NCBI GenBank assembly: GCA_014529385.2
Contig: CM043945.1
Coordinates: 151,379,741-151,443,740, forward strand
Direction: 5' to 3'
Length of the DNA stretch: 64,000 nt
Source: Adiantum capillus-veneris
Taxonomy: Eukaryota > Streptophyta > Polypodiopsida > Polypodiales > Pteridaceae
Shown here piece by piece: positions 22,990 to 32,150 of the stretch; the stretch's first letter is position 1; every line of letters begins with the position of its first letter. The notes under the pieces were generated by a model. The model was given only the letters and a program-made list of their open reading frames with translations. It made no database searches and was not told the DNA's origin. The translations under genes were made by a program, and so were the position numbers.

Positions 22990-23801
22990 TTGAGTCGGAC
23001 AATGTGGATTGGGTCCTAGCAGCAACTATAGACACTTGGAGAAATAGGGGGACGACCTGGGTAACACCTGAGGGGGATGAAATGCCCGTACCCTTAAATA
23101 TGCTACAAGCAATGCATATAGCTTTTGAGAAGACTCATCCTAATATAACGAAGAAAACATACAAGTGGGTCCGTAAAGCTTCTTTAGCGACCATATCTAG
23201 TGCTAAAAAACATAAGCCTTGTAAGAAACGTCCCACTTGCTCCAAGAAAAGTAAGATAATGTTGCGTTGGATTCCTAAACAACTATTGGAAGCCCAAGGC
23301 TACTATCAAGGAAATGATCAAATCTGGGTGCCAAAACGTAGATTGTGTTCTTACCTGTCACCTGACCCATGTGAGCTCAATCCCGTAGCTCCAAAACGAA
23401 TCGACAATCGTGGAAAGGAAAAAATCACGGAATGCTACACACCCGCTCTAGAGCTATTTTGGGTACCGAAGAAAGAACAATTTATTCCACCTAGCTCAGG
23501 AAGGGGGGAGTCCCATGAAGCTTCTAGCTCCTCATATAATGCATCCATAGAGGTAAAAGCTTCTCCACAATCTCCACCTACAATAGTGGACCTCCATAAA
23601 GCTATAAAGAAATCCACACCTCCCAGTGTTCAAGAATCACCTAATGAACCACTTCAAGTTCGATCCTGGGAGAGTACCTTACCACCCTTGCAACTAGATG
23701 AAACGCATAGAGCGGTCGAAAACTATTGGTTAAAGCCTTCACCTATAACAACTTGGAACAACTGGTTTCAAAGGGTGACGACATCATTTCAAACGATATG
23801 A
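22911..23801 (+). pseudogene. C-terminal extension after the protease, -1 frame
   Basis: A 296-codon frame overlaps the end of the Gag-protease frame by 79 bases in the -1 frame and is probably its original continuation after an indel. It is not RT. The motif W-[IV]-P-K recurs three times (near 23270, 23325 and 23460; one context is LLEAQGYYQGNDQIWVPK). A Lys/Cys-rich block lies near 23200-23250 and the end is Pro/Ser-rich. I do not recognise the domain. A programmed frameshift is possible, but no classical slippery heptamer is visible in the overlap. Confidence 0.6.
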
Positions 23802-23809
23802 TCTACCCA

Positions 23810-25429
23810 AGGAAGGGGGGAGTGTTTGTTGAGGTCCATCATTCACTTGCTTCCCTCTCAACCTTTCTCCCTGACCTCTTAATCTCCAATCTTAGGGAAT
23901 GTACATATAAATCCTTATACTCACAAAAAACAAAAATAATAAAGAGCAAGAGCAATTAGCAAACGAGTATGCACAATAAAAGTCAAAACATTGACCAGAC
24001 CGACACATTCACATCCGGTACACTGAAACAGAAACCTATGTCATAAACACCTTTGATCCTCATCACTCAAGTGATGGAGGGTTGGTAGAATTAGTACGAT
24101 AGGAGTGTTTCTGTTTTAGATTTGAGTGATTACCAAAGTTCTCTTTTCCCACTGATGTGCCTCCTAGAGGTATTGTTTGTGTTTCATAATGTGTACAGGA
24201 ACAATTGTTGCTGTTGTTAGGATTTGGACCTTCATGGGATCTTTCTCTCATTCACACTTCAAATCAAGCGCGACCATCGACACAAACAGGTGTTTCTTAT
24301 CCATTAGCATTGCCCCTTATCTTTTTGCATCCATTTTTGTCTGCTTTGATTGTGATTGGTAGCATAATATTCAGCGCATTTGCTTAGTACCAAACATTAA
24401 ATTCAATGAATTTTTTGTCATAATCACTTGTCTAGATTTAAAAATCAAGCAGTCCAACTAAGCTAGTTTGACCAAGTTAGGTGTTAGACATCTTCTCTTA
24501 ATACCATGGGGAATGCCTTCCTAATAATCAATGGTTACTTAGGTTCTTAATCTGATTTAGACAGCATTGTGTGAAATGTACTAGGGCTTTCTAGTGGGCT
24601 TGACCCTATTGACCTTTAGCTTAAGTATTATAAAGGGAGTTTACTTGTGTGATGAGCCTGGGGAGGTGTATCAGTGTTATATGACCCCCCAAAGTTACAA
24701 AATTAAAATGTTGAAAATGAACAAACAAAAAATCAAAGTGCCACAATGTAAAATCTTAAGCTGGAAGAGAAATCTCAGCTTGATTGGGTACTTCACTCAC
24801 ATGTATCGCCTATGGTACTAGAGCCCTAGAGGTTCCCAGTGTGGGCGCTTTTCCTTGAAAAGAAAAAAACCTAAGGCATACAAAATAAGCACACACATCA
24901 AAATTGAATCACTGTGAAAAGACTTTGGGGGGTCAAAGAAAAGGTAATTAGTCAGGTGATGATTTCATGAGAAATTCCTTTTATCGTAGCTTAACTACAA
25001 GGTCTTCTAGGTATAGCCTGTAGTCAGCCCTCGAACATGAAATACTTGGCTCTCGCGATTAAACAACTTAATTGACCAGAGAAAATTAAGAAGCTTACCC
25101 ATGGTATTAATAGTCGATCTCTAGTGCCTTTCAATCGTTAAATTAGCGACCCCAGACTTGTTTAATTTTTTACCTTTACATCTGTTTATGCATTTGATTA
25201 TATTGCAATTTAATGTTTATTACTGACAAATTGTTTAAAATTCTGTTACCAATCAATTTGTCTGCCTAAAACTGCATATGCTTTTTAATCGCTTATGAGA
25301 ATGCAATTACTGTTCCAATGTTGTTTGATTTTGCAGTGACTGAAGAAGGCTAAGGACATTCATCTCAAATGCTCTTCCACCTCAATGAACAAGCTTCAAC
25401 TCAATAGCTTCTGAGGACAGAATCTACAT
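23810..25429 (+). other. 3' non-coding region of the Tat-like element, with an internal purine tract
   Basis: Starts with AAGGAAGGGGGGAGTGTTTG at about 23811, close in sequence to the true tract before the 3' LTR. The remaining 1.6 kb is AT-rich and without supported genes. Confidence 0.6.
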
Positions 25430-25443
25430 TAGGAAGGGGGGCA
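25430..25443 (+). promoter_or_regulatory. Polypurine tract of the Tat-like element
   Basis: TAGGAAGGGGGGCA directly before the 3' LTR start TGTTAACCC at 25444. Confidence 0.85.
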
Positions 25444-25585
25444 TGTTAACCCTCACGGCTTACGGACACCCTATCACCTACGACGGACGTTGTAACCTAC
25501 GGCGGACATTGTATTATTTATTTGGTAGAGTCAGGTACCGGGCTTGTCGGTCCAATAGGAAAAGGGTAAGAGTGATCGCCGATGA
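25444..25585 (+). repeat. 3' LTR of the Tat-like element, first part
   Basis: The first 142 bp, nearly identical to 17110-17250. It is interrupted after GATGA by a copia insertion. Confidence 0.92.
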
Positions 25586-25792
25586 TGTTGAGATGTCGAG
25601 CTCTACATCTTGAGCTGGCATCCAAAATTTTAGGGGTTTTTCGTACAAGTTTCTGAACAGGTCTCCAAAGTGCAGTACAAGGAGATTTACTGTACAAGTA
25701 CAGTGGTTGTATGTATGCTTAATTGTGGACACTCGTTGAGTGTAGAAAGCGTTACAGGTACCACAATAGCATGTTCAACATATTTGCAGGTT

Positions 25793-25977
25793 TTTGCTGA
25801 TTGCAGCTATTTTGTCTTAGTGCTTCAAGATGTCTGACGGTTTCAGTCAGATTGTTACTGAGAAGTTTGACGGTTTCAGTCAGATTGTTACTGAGAAGTT
25901 TTTGCTGATTGCAGCTATTTTGTCTTAGTGCTTCAAGATGTCTGACGGTTTCAGTCAGATTGTTACTGAGAAGCTTG
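25793..25977 (+). repeat. Nested tandem duplications over the gag start codon
   Basis: GACGGTTTCAGTCAGATTG occurs three times. A ~75-bp unit including the ATG is present at 25793 and again at about 25900, with a 32-bp unit doubled between. The first ATG (25830) and second ATG (25938) are in the same frame, but a TAG at about 25925 separates them. Confidence 0.88.
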
Positions 25978-27234
25978 AGAAAAATAACTACCCTGCATGG
26001 AAGTTCAGAATAACAAATTTCCTAAAAGGAAAAGGTTATTGGGACTATGTAGAAGGAGACAATGAAAAGGAACTAGAGATTCCCGATGCAAATTCTACAG
26101 CAGAACAAAGGAAAGCTTTGAGGGACTGGCAACAAGGCCAGAGAAAAGTGATGTATTGGCTTTCTGTGAGCATCACAGATGGCATGATGGGCTATCTACA
26201 GGATGATGAAACCCCCGCCATTGCATGGAAAAACTTAGGCAGAGTGTTCGAGGTGAACACCAAGGCTAGGAAGCTTCAACTAAAGTCGGAGCTAAATCAG
26301 GTTAAGAGGAACAACCTCTCAATCAATGATTATGGCTTGAAGATCAAGAGTATCATTGAGGCTCTTGGATCTATTAAAGTCTCAGTGGAAGACGATGACA
26401 TTGTCTGTGCATGCTTGGATGGTCTAAGAGATGAGTATGTACATTTCAGGTCTTCCATGAATACAAGAGACGACATCCCCATGTTCCAAGATTTGATTTC
26501 TATGCTTATTCTTGAGGAAAAGAACCTTGACACATCTTCTTCTCATGGCAGAAATAATTCTGAACAGGCCTTCTATTCTAACTCCAACAAAGGTAGAGGT
26601 AGAGGTCATGGTCGAGGCCCAAGGGGTTGCAGGGGCCAATTTCAAGAAGGTCAATCAAAATCAAAACAATACAGGTGGCAGGGAAAACCAGTCTCAAGGC
26701 AGGGGGAATCAAAGAGGTCGTGGTGCAGGATCAAGCAGGCAGCAACATACTCCAGATAGCAGAGAATGTTGGACTTGTGGTGAAAGAGGTCACATGTCAC
26801 GTGACTGTCCAAAGGGAAAAGAAAGTGGAAAGAGAGAACAGGGCAACTATGCATCTACTAGCAGAGATGCAGATGACAGCAAAAGTGAGCGCATGTTTGT
26901 TATGCAGCATGTAATGAATACAATGATTGCAGAGAATTCCACCCAAGATGATGTTTGGTATGTGGATTCAGGTGCCTCTAATCACATGATGTCTCGTGGA
27001 GAGTGGTTTAGAGATATGCACAAACCAGATGTGTCGGGCTATGTGCAGACAGGAGATGACACAGCTCACCCCATTGCTCATGTAGGGGACATACCTCTAA
27101 ATACGAAGAGTGGGAAATCAAAGTACTTAGCAGATGTACTTCATGTCCCAAACATTACGAAGAATCTTGTTTCTTTGGACAAATGGTGGAGCAGGGTTTG
27201 CAGGTTCGCTTCAATCCAAATGGCTGTTATGTAG
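25938..27234 (+). pseudogene. Copia Gag and protease
   Basis: MSDGFSQIVTEKLEKNNY starts a typical copia Gag: WKFRITNFLKGKGYW, KAWxxL-type blocks and LKSELNQVKRNNLSI. The frame at 25938-26759 breaks around 26600 and continues in another frame as a Gly/Arg-rich stretch, a zinc knuckle (CWTCGERGHMSRDC, near 26770) and the protease (VWYVDSGASNHMM, near 26955), with DSG intact. It then shifts again near 27180. Two frameshifts make it non-functional. Confidence 0.9.
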
Positions 27235-28355
27235 AAGATTTCCAGAATGGCTGTAAGCTAATCACAGAGGACAAATGTGTGGGCAGAATGTTTACGCTGA
27301 ATGTAGACATGCCTGAGGTAAAAGCTGCATTATTTGCACAGGGCACAGGTGTTGTGGCTGATGTTGACATTTGGCACAAACGCATTGGCCATGTCAATGA
27401 GCAAAGATTGCGCAGCATGCAATCAAAACAGATTGTAAAAGGTTTGCCCAAAATCAAGGTGGATGGTATGCATAAAGTGTGTGCAGCATGCTAGTTTGGA
27501 AAACAGTCAAATGGCTCATTTCCACATGAGCACAATGTATGTAAAAAGCCACTTGAGGTGGTGCACACAGATGTTTGGGGTCCAACCGATACTGCAAGTA
27601 TACATGGTTGCAGGTATTATGTCTCTTTCATTGATGACCATACAAGGAAAGTATGGGTCTACTTCATGCGTAACAAAAAAGTCATGATTGAGAAGGAGAC
27701 AGATATGCAAATCAAGACATTGAGGTCAAATGGAAGGGGAGAGTACTTCTCTAATGATTTTTCAGATTTTCTGCGAATGCATGGTATACGCAGGTAGTTT
27801 ACATGCAGATATACTCCACAGCAGAATGGGGTCGCAGAAAGGAAAAACAGGCACATTGCAGAGGTTGCACATGCATTGATGAATGAGAAGAACATGCCTC
27901 ATCATTTCTGGGCTGAAGTTGTAAATACAGCTGTGTACATTATGAACATGACACCTACAGCTACGGTGCATGATGTAACGCCTGAGGAAAAGTTTACAGG
28001 TACAAAGCCTGATTTGGCACACTTGAAAGTGTTTGGCTGCATAGCTTACGTGCATGTACCAGATGAGTTGCGTAGGAAATTGGATCCTAAAGCAGAGAAA
28101 TGTATTCTTGTGGGATATTCCCTTGAACAAAAGGTGTACAGGTGCTACAATCCTACTACACGAGAATTACGAGTGAGCAGAGATGTAGTCTTTGATGAGA
28201 TGAGTAGCTGGTACAGTAATGCACATGGCACTATTGGGGCTGATGTAAAAGATGATGTGGTTGTACAAAATGTGAGGCCACAGTCACAGGTTTTGAGTGG
28301 ACCACAAGAGTCGTCTTCTTGTGCTCTGTTGAGAAGCCATGGAATGGTAGACTAA
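27183..28355 (+). pseudogene. Copia integrase with two CAG-to-TAG stops
   Basis: One frame carries the H-H-C-C zinc finger (WHKRIGHVNEQRL, then CAAC) and the core (VHTDVWGPTD, SFIDDHTRKVWVYF, LRSNGRGEYFS, YTPQQNGVAERKNR, with the DDE residues recognisable). The C-terminus is LKVFGCIAYVHVPDE and CILVGYSLEQKVYRCY. TAG codons at 27492-27494 and 27795-27797 both stand where relatives have Gln. The RT frame follows with a shift near 28330. Confidence 0.92.
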
Positions 28356-29776
28356 GTACGCAGGTTACTCCACCAGCAGGTACAGGGAATGTATCACGAA
28401 AAGGGAAGGAAAAAGTTGATGAACCTCCCTTTATGGCTGATGCATCATCAGGTTTTTCACATGTAGACATGGATTCAGATGGTTCTGAACAAAGTCTTGA
28501 TGAGGAATTTGGAATTTCGGCTATCAGGACACCTGGTGTAAGGAAAGTACAAGAAGATGCTAGAGGGCAAAGGAGTGACCTAGGACCGCGCAGATCTAAC
28601 AGAGTCAGAAATCTAGTTCAGAAATTGACTTATGATGGGTATCTAGCGCATCACCAAGCCTACATGGCTAAGGTGATACAGGATGTGGAGCCCACATGTT
28701 TTGAGGATGCAGTTGGAAATGTGCATTGGAATGATGCAATGAATGAAGAGATGGTTGCATTGGAAGCAAACGACAGATGGGAGTTGGTGCCATTGCCAAG
28801 TGGCAAGAAAGCTATTGGTTGTAAATGGGTGTATAAAACCAAGCATAAGGTTGATGGTAACATTGAGCGTCACAAGGCAAGGCTGGTCGCAAAGGGCTAT
28901 GCACAGACATATGGCATAGACTATGAGGAGACCTTTGCTCCAGTGGCAAAGATGACGACTGTGAGAGCTGTCATAGCAGTGGCTGCATCTAGAGGATGGA
29001 TTATGCATCAAATGGATGTAAAGAATGCCTTCTTGAATGGCGAGTTGCAAGAGGAAGCGTATATGGATCAGCCACCTAGTTATGTCGATCCAGGTTACCC
29101 AGATTATGTATGCAGACTTCTCAAAGCTTTGTATGGTTTGAAGCAAGGCTCTAGAGCATGGTATGACAGGATTGCCAAGTATCTTGTCAGTATTGGGTTT
29201 AGAAGAGCTCATGCTGATCATTCACTCTATGTACGTGAGAGTGATGTGGGGATTGTGGTCATTACCATATATGTAGATTACCTTATTATTGTGGGTGACA
29301 ATGCTATGGAGATTGACCATGTGAAGGGTCTTCTCAAACAGGAGTTTGAAATGAAAGATTTGGGCGAGTTGCGCTACTTTCTTGGCATTGAGGTGATCAG
29401 GACTCCAGAGGGTGTATGGCTGTCACAGAGACAATATGCTTTGGACATGTTGTCAAAGTATGGTATGGCTGATTGTAAGCCAATTTCTATTCCCTTGGAT
29501 GTGAATGCAAAGCTGAGTGCAAAGAAGGGTGATGTTGTTGAGGATGTCAAGATGTACAGGAAGATTGTGGGTAGTCTAATCTACTTGACTATCACGAGGC
29601 CAGACTTGAGCTACACAGTAGGCTTGGAGAGTCAGTTCATGCAGCTTCCAAGGAAGCCACATTTGGATGGAGTACGACGCACACTTCGGGGCGCGTTAGG
29701 TGACCGACACGGAGGATCTCTGCCAGTGATTCTACAGCTGGACTACACTTATAGTGCCAGCCTAGTACGCTTCTAG
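28319..29776 (+). pseudogene. Copia reverse transcriptase, truncated before RNase H
   Basis: A 485-codon frame with GCKWVYKTKHKVDG, YAQTYGIDYEETFAPVAKM, HQMDVKNAFLNGEL and the catalytic region TIYVDYLIIVGD. Here YVDD has become YVDY, so the second catalytic Asp is lost. LYGLKQGSRAWY and LIYLTITRPDLSYTVG follow. The protein frame ends soon after PRKPHLDGVRRTLR, where RNase H should start, and runs into unrelated sequence. Confidence 0.92.
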
Positions 29777-29936
29777 CGAGTTCACACTTAATGACCGCAT
29801 GTACATATGTGCTACTTTTCAGTTTTAGCACTTAGTCATTTTGTACTCTTTTTTCTGTGAGAAGAAGAAGAAGCTTTCCATCTCTGTGTGCATTGTGCTT
29901 GTCTTGTGTAGCTCTCTTGCATCCTCTTTCTTTACA
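29777..29936 (+). repeat. Probable 3' LTR tail of the nested copia
   Basis: Non-coding, CT-rich, ending TCTTTCTTTACA at the insertion boundary. Interpreted as the end of a 3' LTR by position only. Confidence 0.5.
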
Positions 29937-29941
29937 GATGA

Positions 29942-30399
29942 GAGGGCACTCTAACTGGAACATTCAAGGGATTAGTTGGCTAAGCATGGGCGCCCTAGTG
30001 TGAATGGGGCGAGCTCATATAAAAGTCAACTAAACCTAAAATTCACTCATTCTCTCATTTGTGCAATAGAAGAGTGCTCTTGCTCCATCTCCATCTTCTT
30101 CTTCTTCATCTCCTTGTGTGTGTGTGTATGCGTGAGAGAGAGAGAGAGAGAGAGTGTGTGCGATCGAGCATTGCGACGACGGCACGGCGGCGGCGAAGCG
30201 GTTGAGCGCGGCGAAGCGGTGGCTCCTTCTTCTTCGCGGCGAGGAATCCTCCACGAAGCAAGCGTAGAGCGGTGAGTGACACACCATCGCCTTCTTTGAG
30301 CTTACTAGTTTAGGCTTGTTGTGTGCTTGGAGCCATTTGTGGCTCGCACACAGTGTATCGGCAAGTTCCTTGCATTGACACGTGCGATATACGTGCACA
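29942..30399 (+). repeat. 3' LTR of the Tat-like element, second part
   Basis: Continues the LTR from after the copia. It contains TATAAAAG at 30018-30025, a slightly longer GA/GT tract than the 5' copy, and a small GAGCGCGGCGAAGCGG insertion-like duplication near 30205. It ends at ACGTGCACA. Confidence 0.92.
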
Positions 30400-30594
30400 A
30401 TAATGTGAGAAAGATCATTAAACAACAACAAGACAACGCAAACGCACCGTTTGCACTGATGGTGCAGCTTGACACAAGTTTGATGTTTGGTATCATCGAA
30501 AACATCGTTGAACCAGCCAGGAGAAGAGCATTCACCGCTAGCGATACTTACGAATTTGCTTCTCTGCAGCTCCGTGGCCGTCAATAGTTCCGTG

Positions 30595-30935
30595 AGAGAA
30601 CAGTTGCTTTCAAGCCGAACGGCATGCCTGCCCCATCAAGCTCTGCAAACGACATCGCAATAGAGACAACAGTGTTTCCATTCCTGTTCCCTTTTGGGAA
30701 AGGCCAGTATGATGGTAAAATCAACTTTAGTATATATGTAAAGATCCGTGCATCGACTTTGTTCTCCATTTACACCCTGTACAAGCCATACCTGCTCATA
30801 ATGTACCAACTAAAGCAAGCACTTATGTTGGCTAACAATACACACATGAGCTTGTGGCAAAAGGACATTGACAACTACAAGAGGGCTAATCGTACAGCAA
30901 CTGGCGAAGATACTATGAGGCATGTGCTTCTCTAA
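30595..30935 (+). pseudogene. Helitron Rep-helicase protein, N-terminal domain fragment
   Basis: The plus frame reads FPFLFPFGKGQYDG, then FSIYVKIRASTLFSIYTLYK and LIMYQLKQALMLANNT, ending near EDTMRHVLL. This order matches the conserved N-terminal domain upstream of the HUH nuclease in Helitron proteins: the LFPxGxG block, the Y-x-x-x-R block, and a QL-rich helix. Stops and frame changes occur upstream. The protein's next segment is missing here, but its Rep domain appears at 35.1 kb in the same orientation. Identity rests on remembered family motifs and was not searched. Confidence 0.62.
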
Positions 30936-32150
30936 TTGCAATCGTCATGAAGGCTTGAACCGTTACACCAGTTTGTTATCCACTTGTGGTCATGCGGGCT
31001 AACGAAGCACTCTAGTTTCAACCCTCCTTTTCTGCCGCCATCGTGTGAACCCAGCTGTATAGGTTTCTAAAGGCTTGTAGCCTGGTATTTAAATGTGACT
31101 TTCGGAGATGCATGGTAACTGCAGAACTGTTGTAGAACAATGCATCTACAACACCTACAGGCTACGCTAGACGTGAGTCATGACCACCCCTCTCCTTTTC
31201 TGTTGGATGCAACAGTACCCTCAACCCAAGTTCCAACGATGGCAGCCTTTTTGCTTCCTCTTCTTCCACCTTCTTCTTCTGTTTCCCCTTTCTGCCTACT
31301 CTCTTCTGAGAGAGGAAGAGTTCAGAGAGAGAGAGCGAGCGCCTGCGACCCTCAGAGTCATTCCTTCCTCCGCACTCCTCGTGAAAGACTTAAAGCTGCC
31401 ATCGCCAACACAACCCTAACCTTCAAAGCTGCACAGTCCCCCCCGCCATGGCCTGATCCTTGCTCGCCGAGCCGCTAATTAGTACCCTGTACGTTCAATT
31501 GTGCTTAAATAAAGCTCAGCTGCGTGCCTTCTCTTGATCAGCCTGGCGCTTTTGTACCTTTTTTGTCACAATCGCCATCGCCTACCTTTCGCAGATCTCT
31601 TTTCCTTCCTTTCCCAATGCTCTTTTCCAGAGACATGTCCTTTTTGTGCCCCCTCAATGCAGCTACAAATTCCATAGCTCTGCTAATTATCTCCAGCATT
31701 TCTCCAGTCTGGATTGGCAGATGTAATCATACTCTCTCTGTTTTTCTAGTGTTTCTGGGAAGAAGGGCAATAATGGCGACCTCGCTTGTACATCACGACC
31801 TCGTTTTATTTACTGAATGTGAGCACCGAGTTGTGAGCAATCTTCACCTTTCTGTAAGCCAGCTTGGTTCGTTCGCCATTGAAGCTTTACTCAGCTCCTA
31901 GACCTATGCTGAAGATGCTCCATCTTAGTTCTGGCAAGCCTGCTGTTCGGTAGCTGAAGGTTTCCATTAAAGCTATACTGTCTTTTCGCTAGTAATGTGG
32001 TCAAGAAGATTGCTGCTTCTTATTCTAGCTTACGTATCCTCAGCACCAAGTGAACCAAGTAAATTGTCGCCATTAATGTTCCTTTCCCAATCTCCATTAT
32101 TGATGTACAGTGTAAGATTCTGATTTGCAAGAGGAGTAGCTCCCCACAAT
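30936..32150 (+). other. Upstream region of the ARM-repeat gene
   Basis: Probable promoter and 5' leader. It holds CTTCTTCCACC-type pyrimidine tracts, a GAGAGAGAGAGCGAGCG patch at about 31320, and a TTAAATAAAG at about 31505 that could serve as a TATA-like box. Short frames at 31140-31478 and 31524-31901 have no motif. Leader introns are possible but cannot be placed. Confidence 0.45.

Larger units (their letters stand above)
25586..29936 (+). mobile_element. Nested Ty1/copia element lacking full LTRs, 4.35 kb
   Basis: Inserted in the Tat-like 3' LTR between exact GATGA duplications (25581-25585 and 29937-29941). It begins TGTTGAGATG and ends CTTTACA, so the TG...CA ends are intact. However, the two ends are not copies of each other, and no iMet primer site or RNase H is present. 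The 5' LTR end and primer site, and the RNase H plus the 3' LTR start, seem to have been lost. It carries broken gag, protease, integrase and RT in order. It is not the same family as the ~190-bp-LTR copias. Confidence 0.9.
17110..30399 (+). mobile_element. Gag-only Tat/Athila-like LTR element with nested copia
   Basis: A 5' LTR (17110-17686) matches a 3' LTR that is split by a copia (25444-25585 plus 29942-30399). The flanks ATAGT (17105-17109) and ATAAT (30400-30404) are a target duplication with one change. The primer site TGGCACCGTTGCCGGGGA (17691-17708) is the Tat/Athila type, not iMet. Without the nested copia it is about 8.9 kb. It encodes Gag, zinc knuckles and a retropepsin-like domain. 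No RT, RNase H or integrase motif appears in the internal region, so it fits the terminal-repeat-with-GAG class of non-autonomous elements. Confidence 0.9.

Noticed and set aside
31140-31901. Small upstream genes before the ARM gene
   Set aside because: Two frames of 112 and 125 codons lack motifs and lie in the pyrimidine-rich region expected of a promoter and leader.
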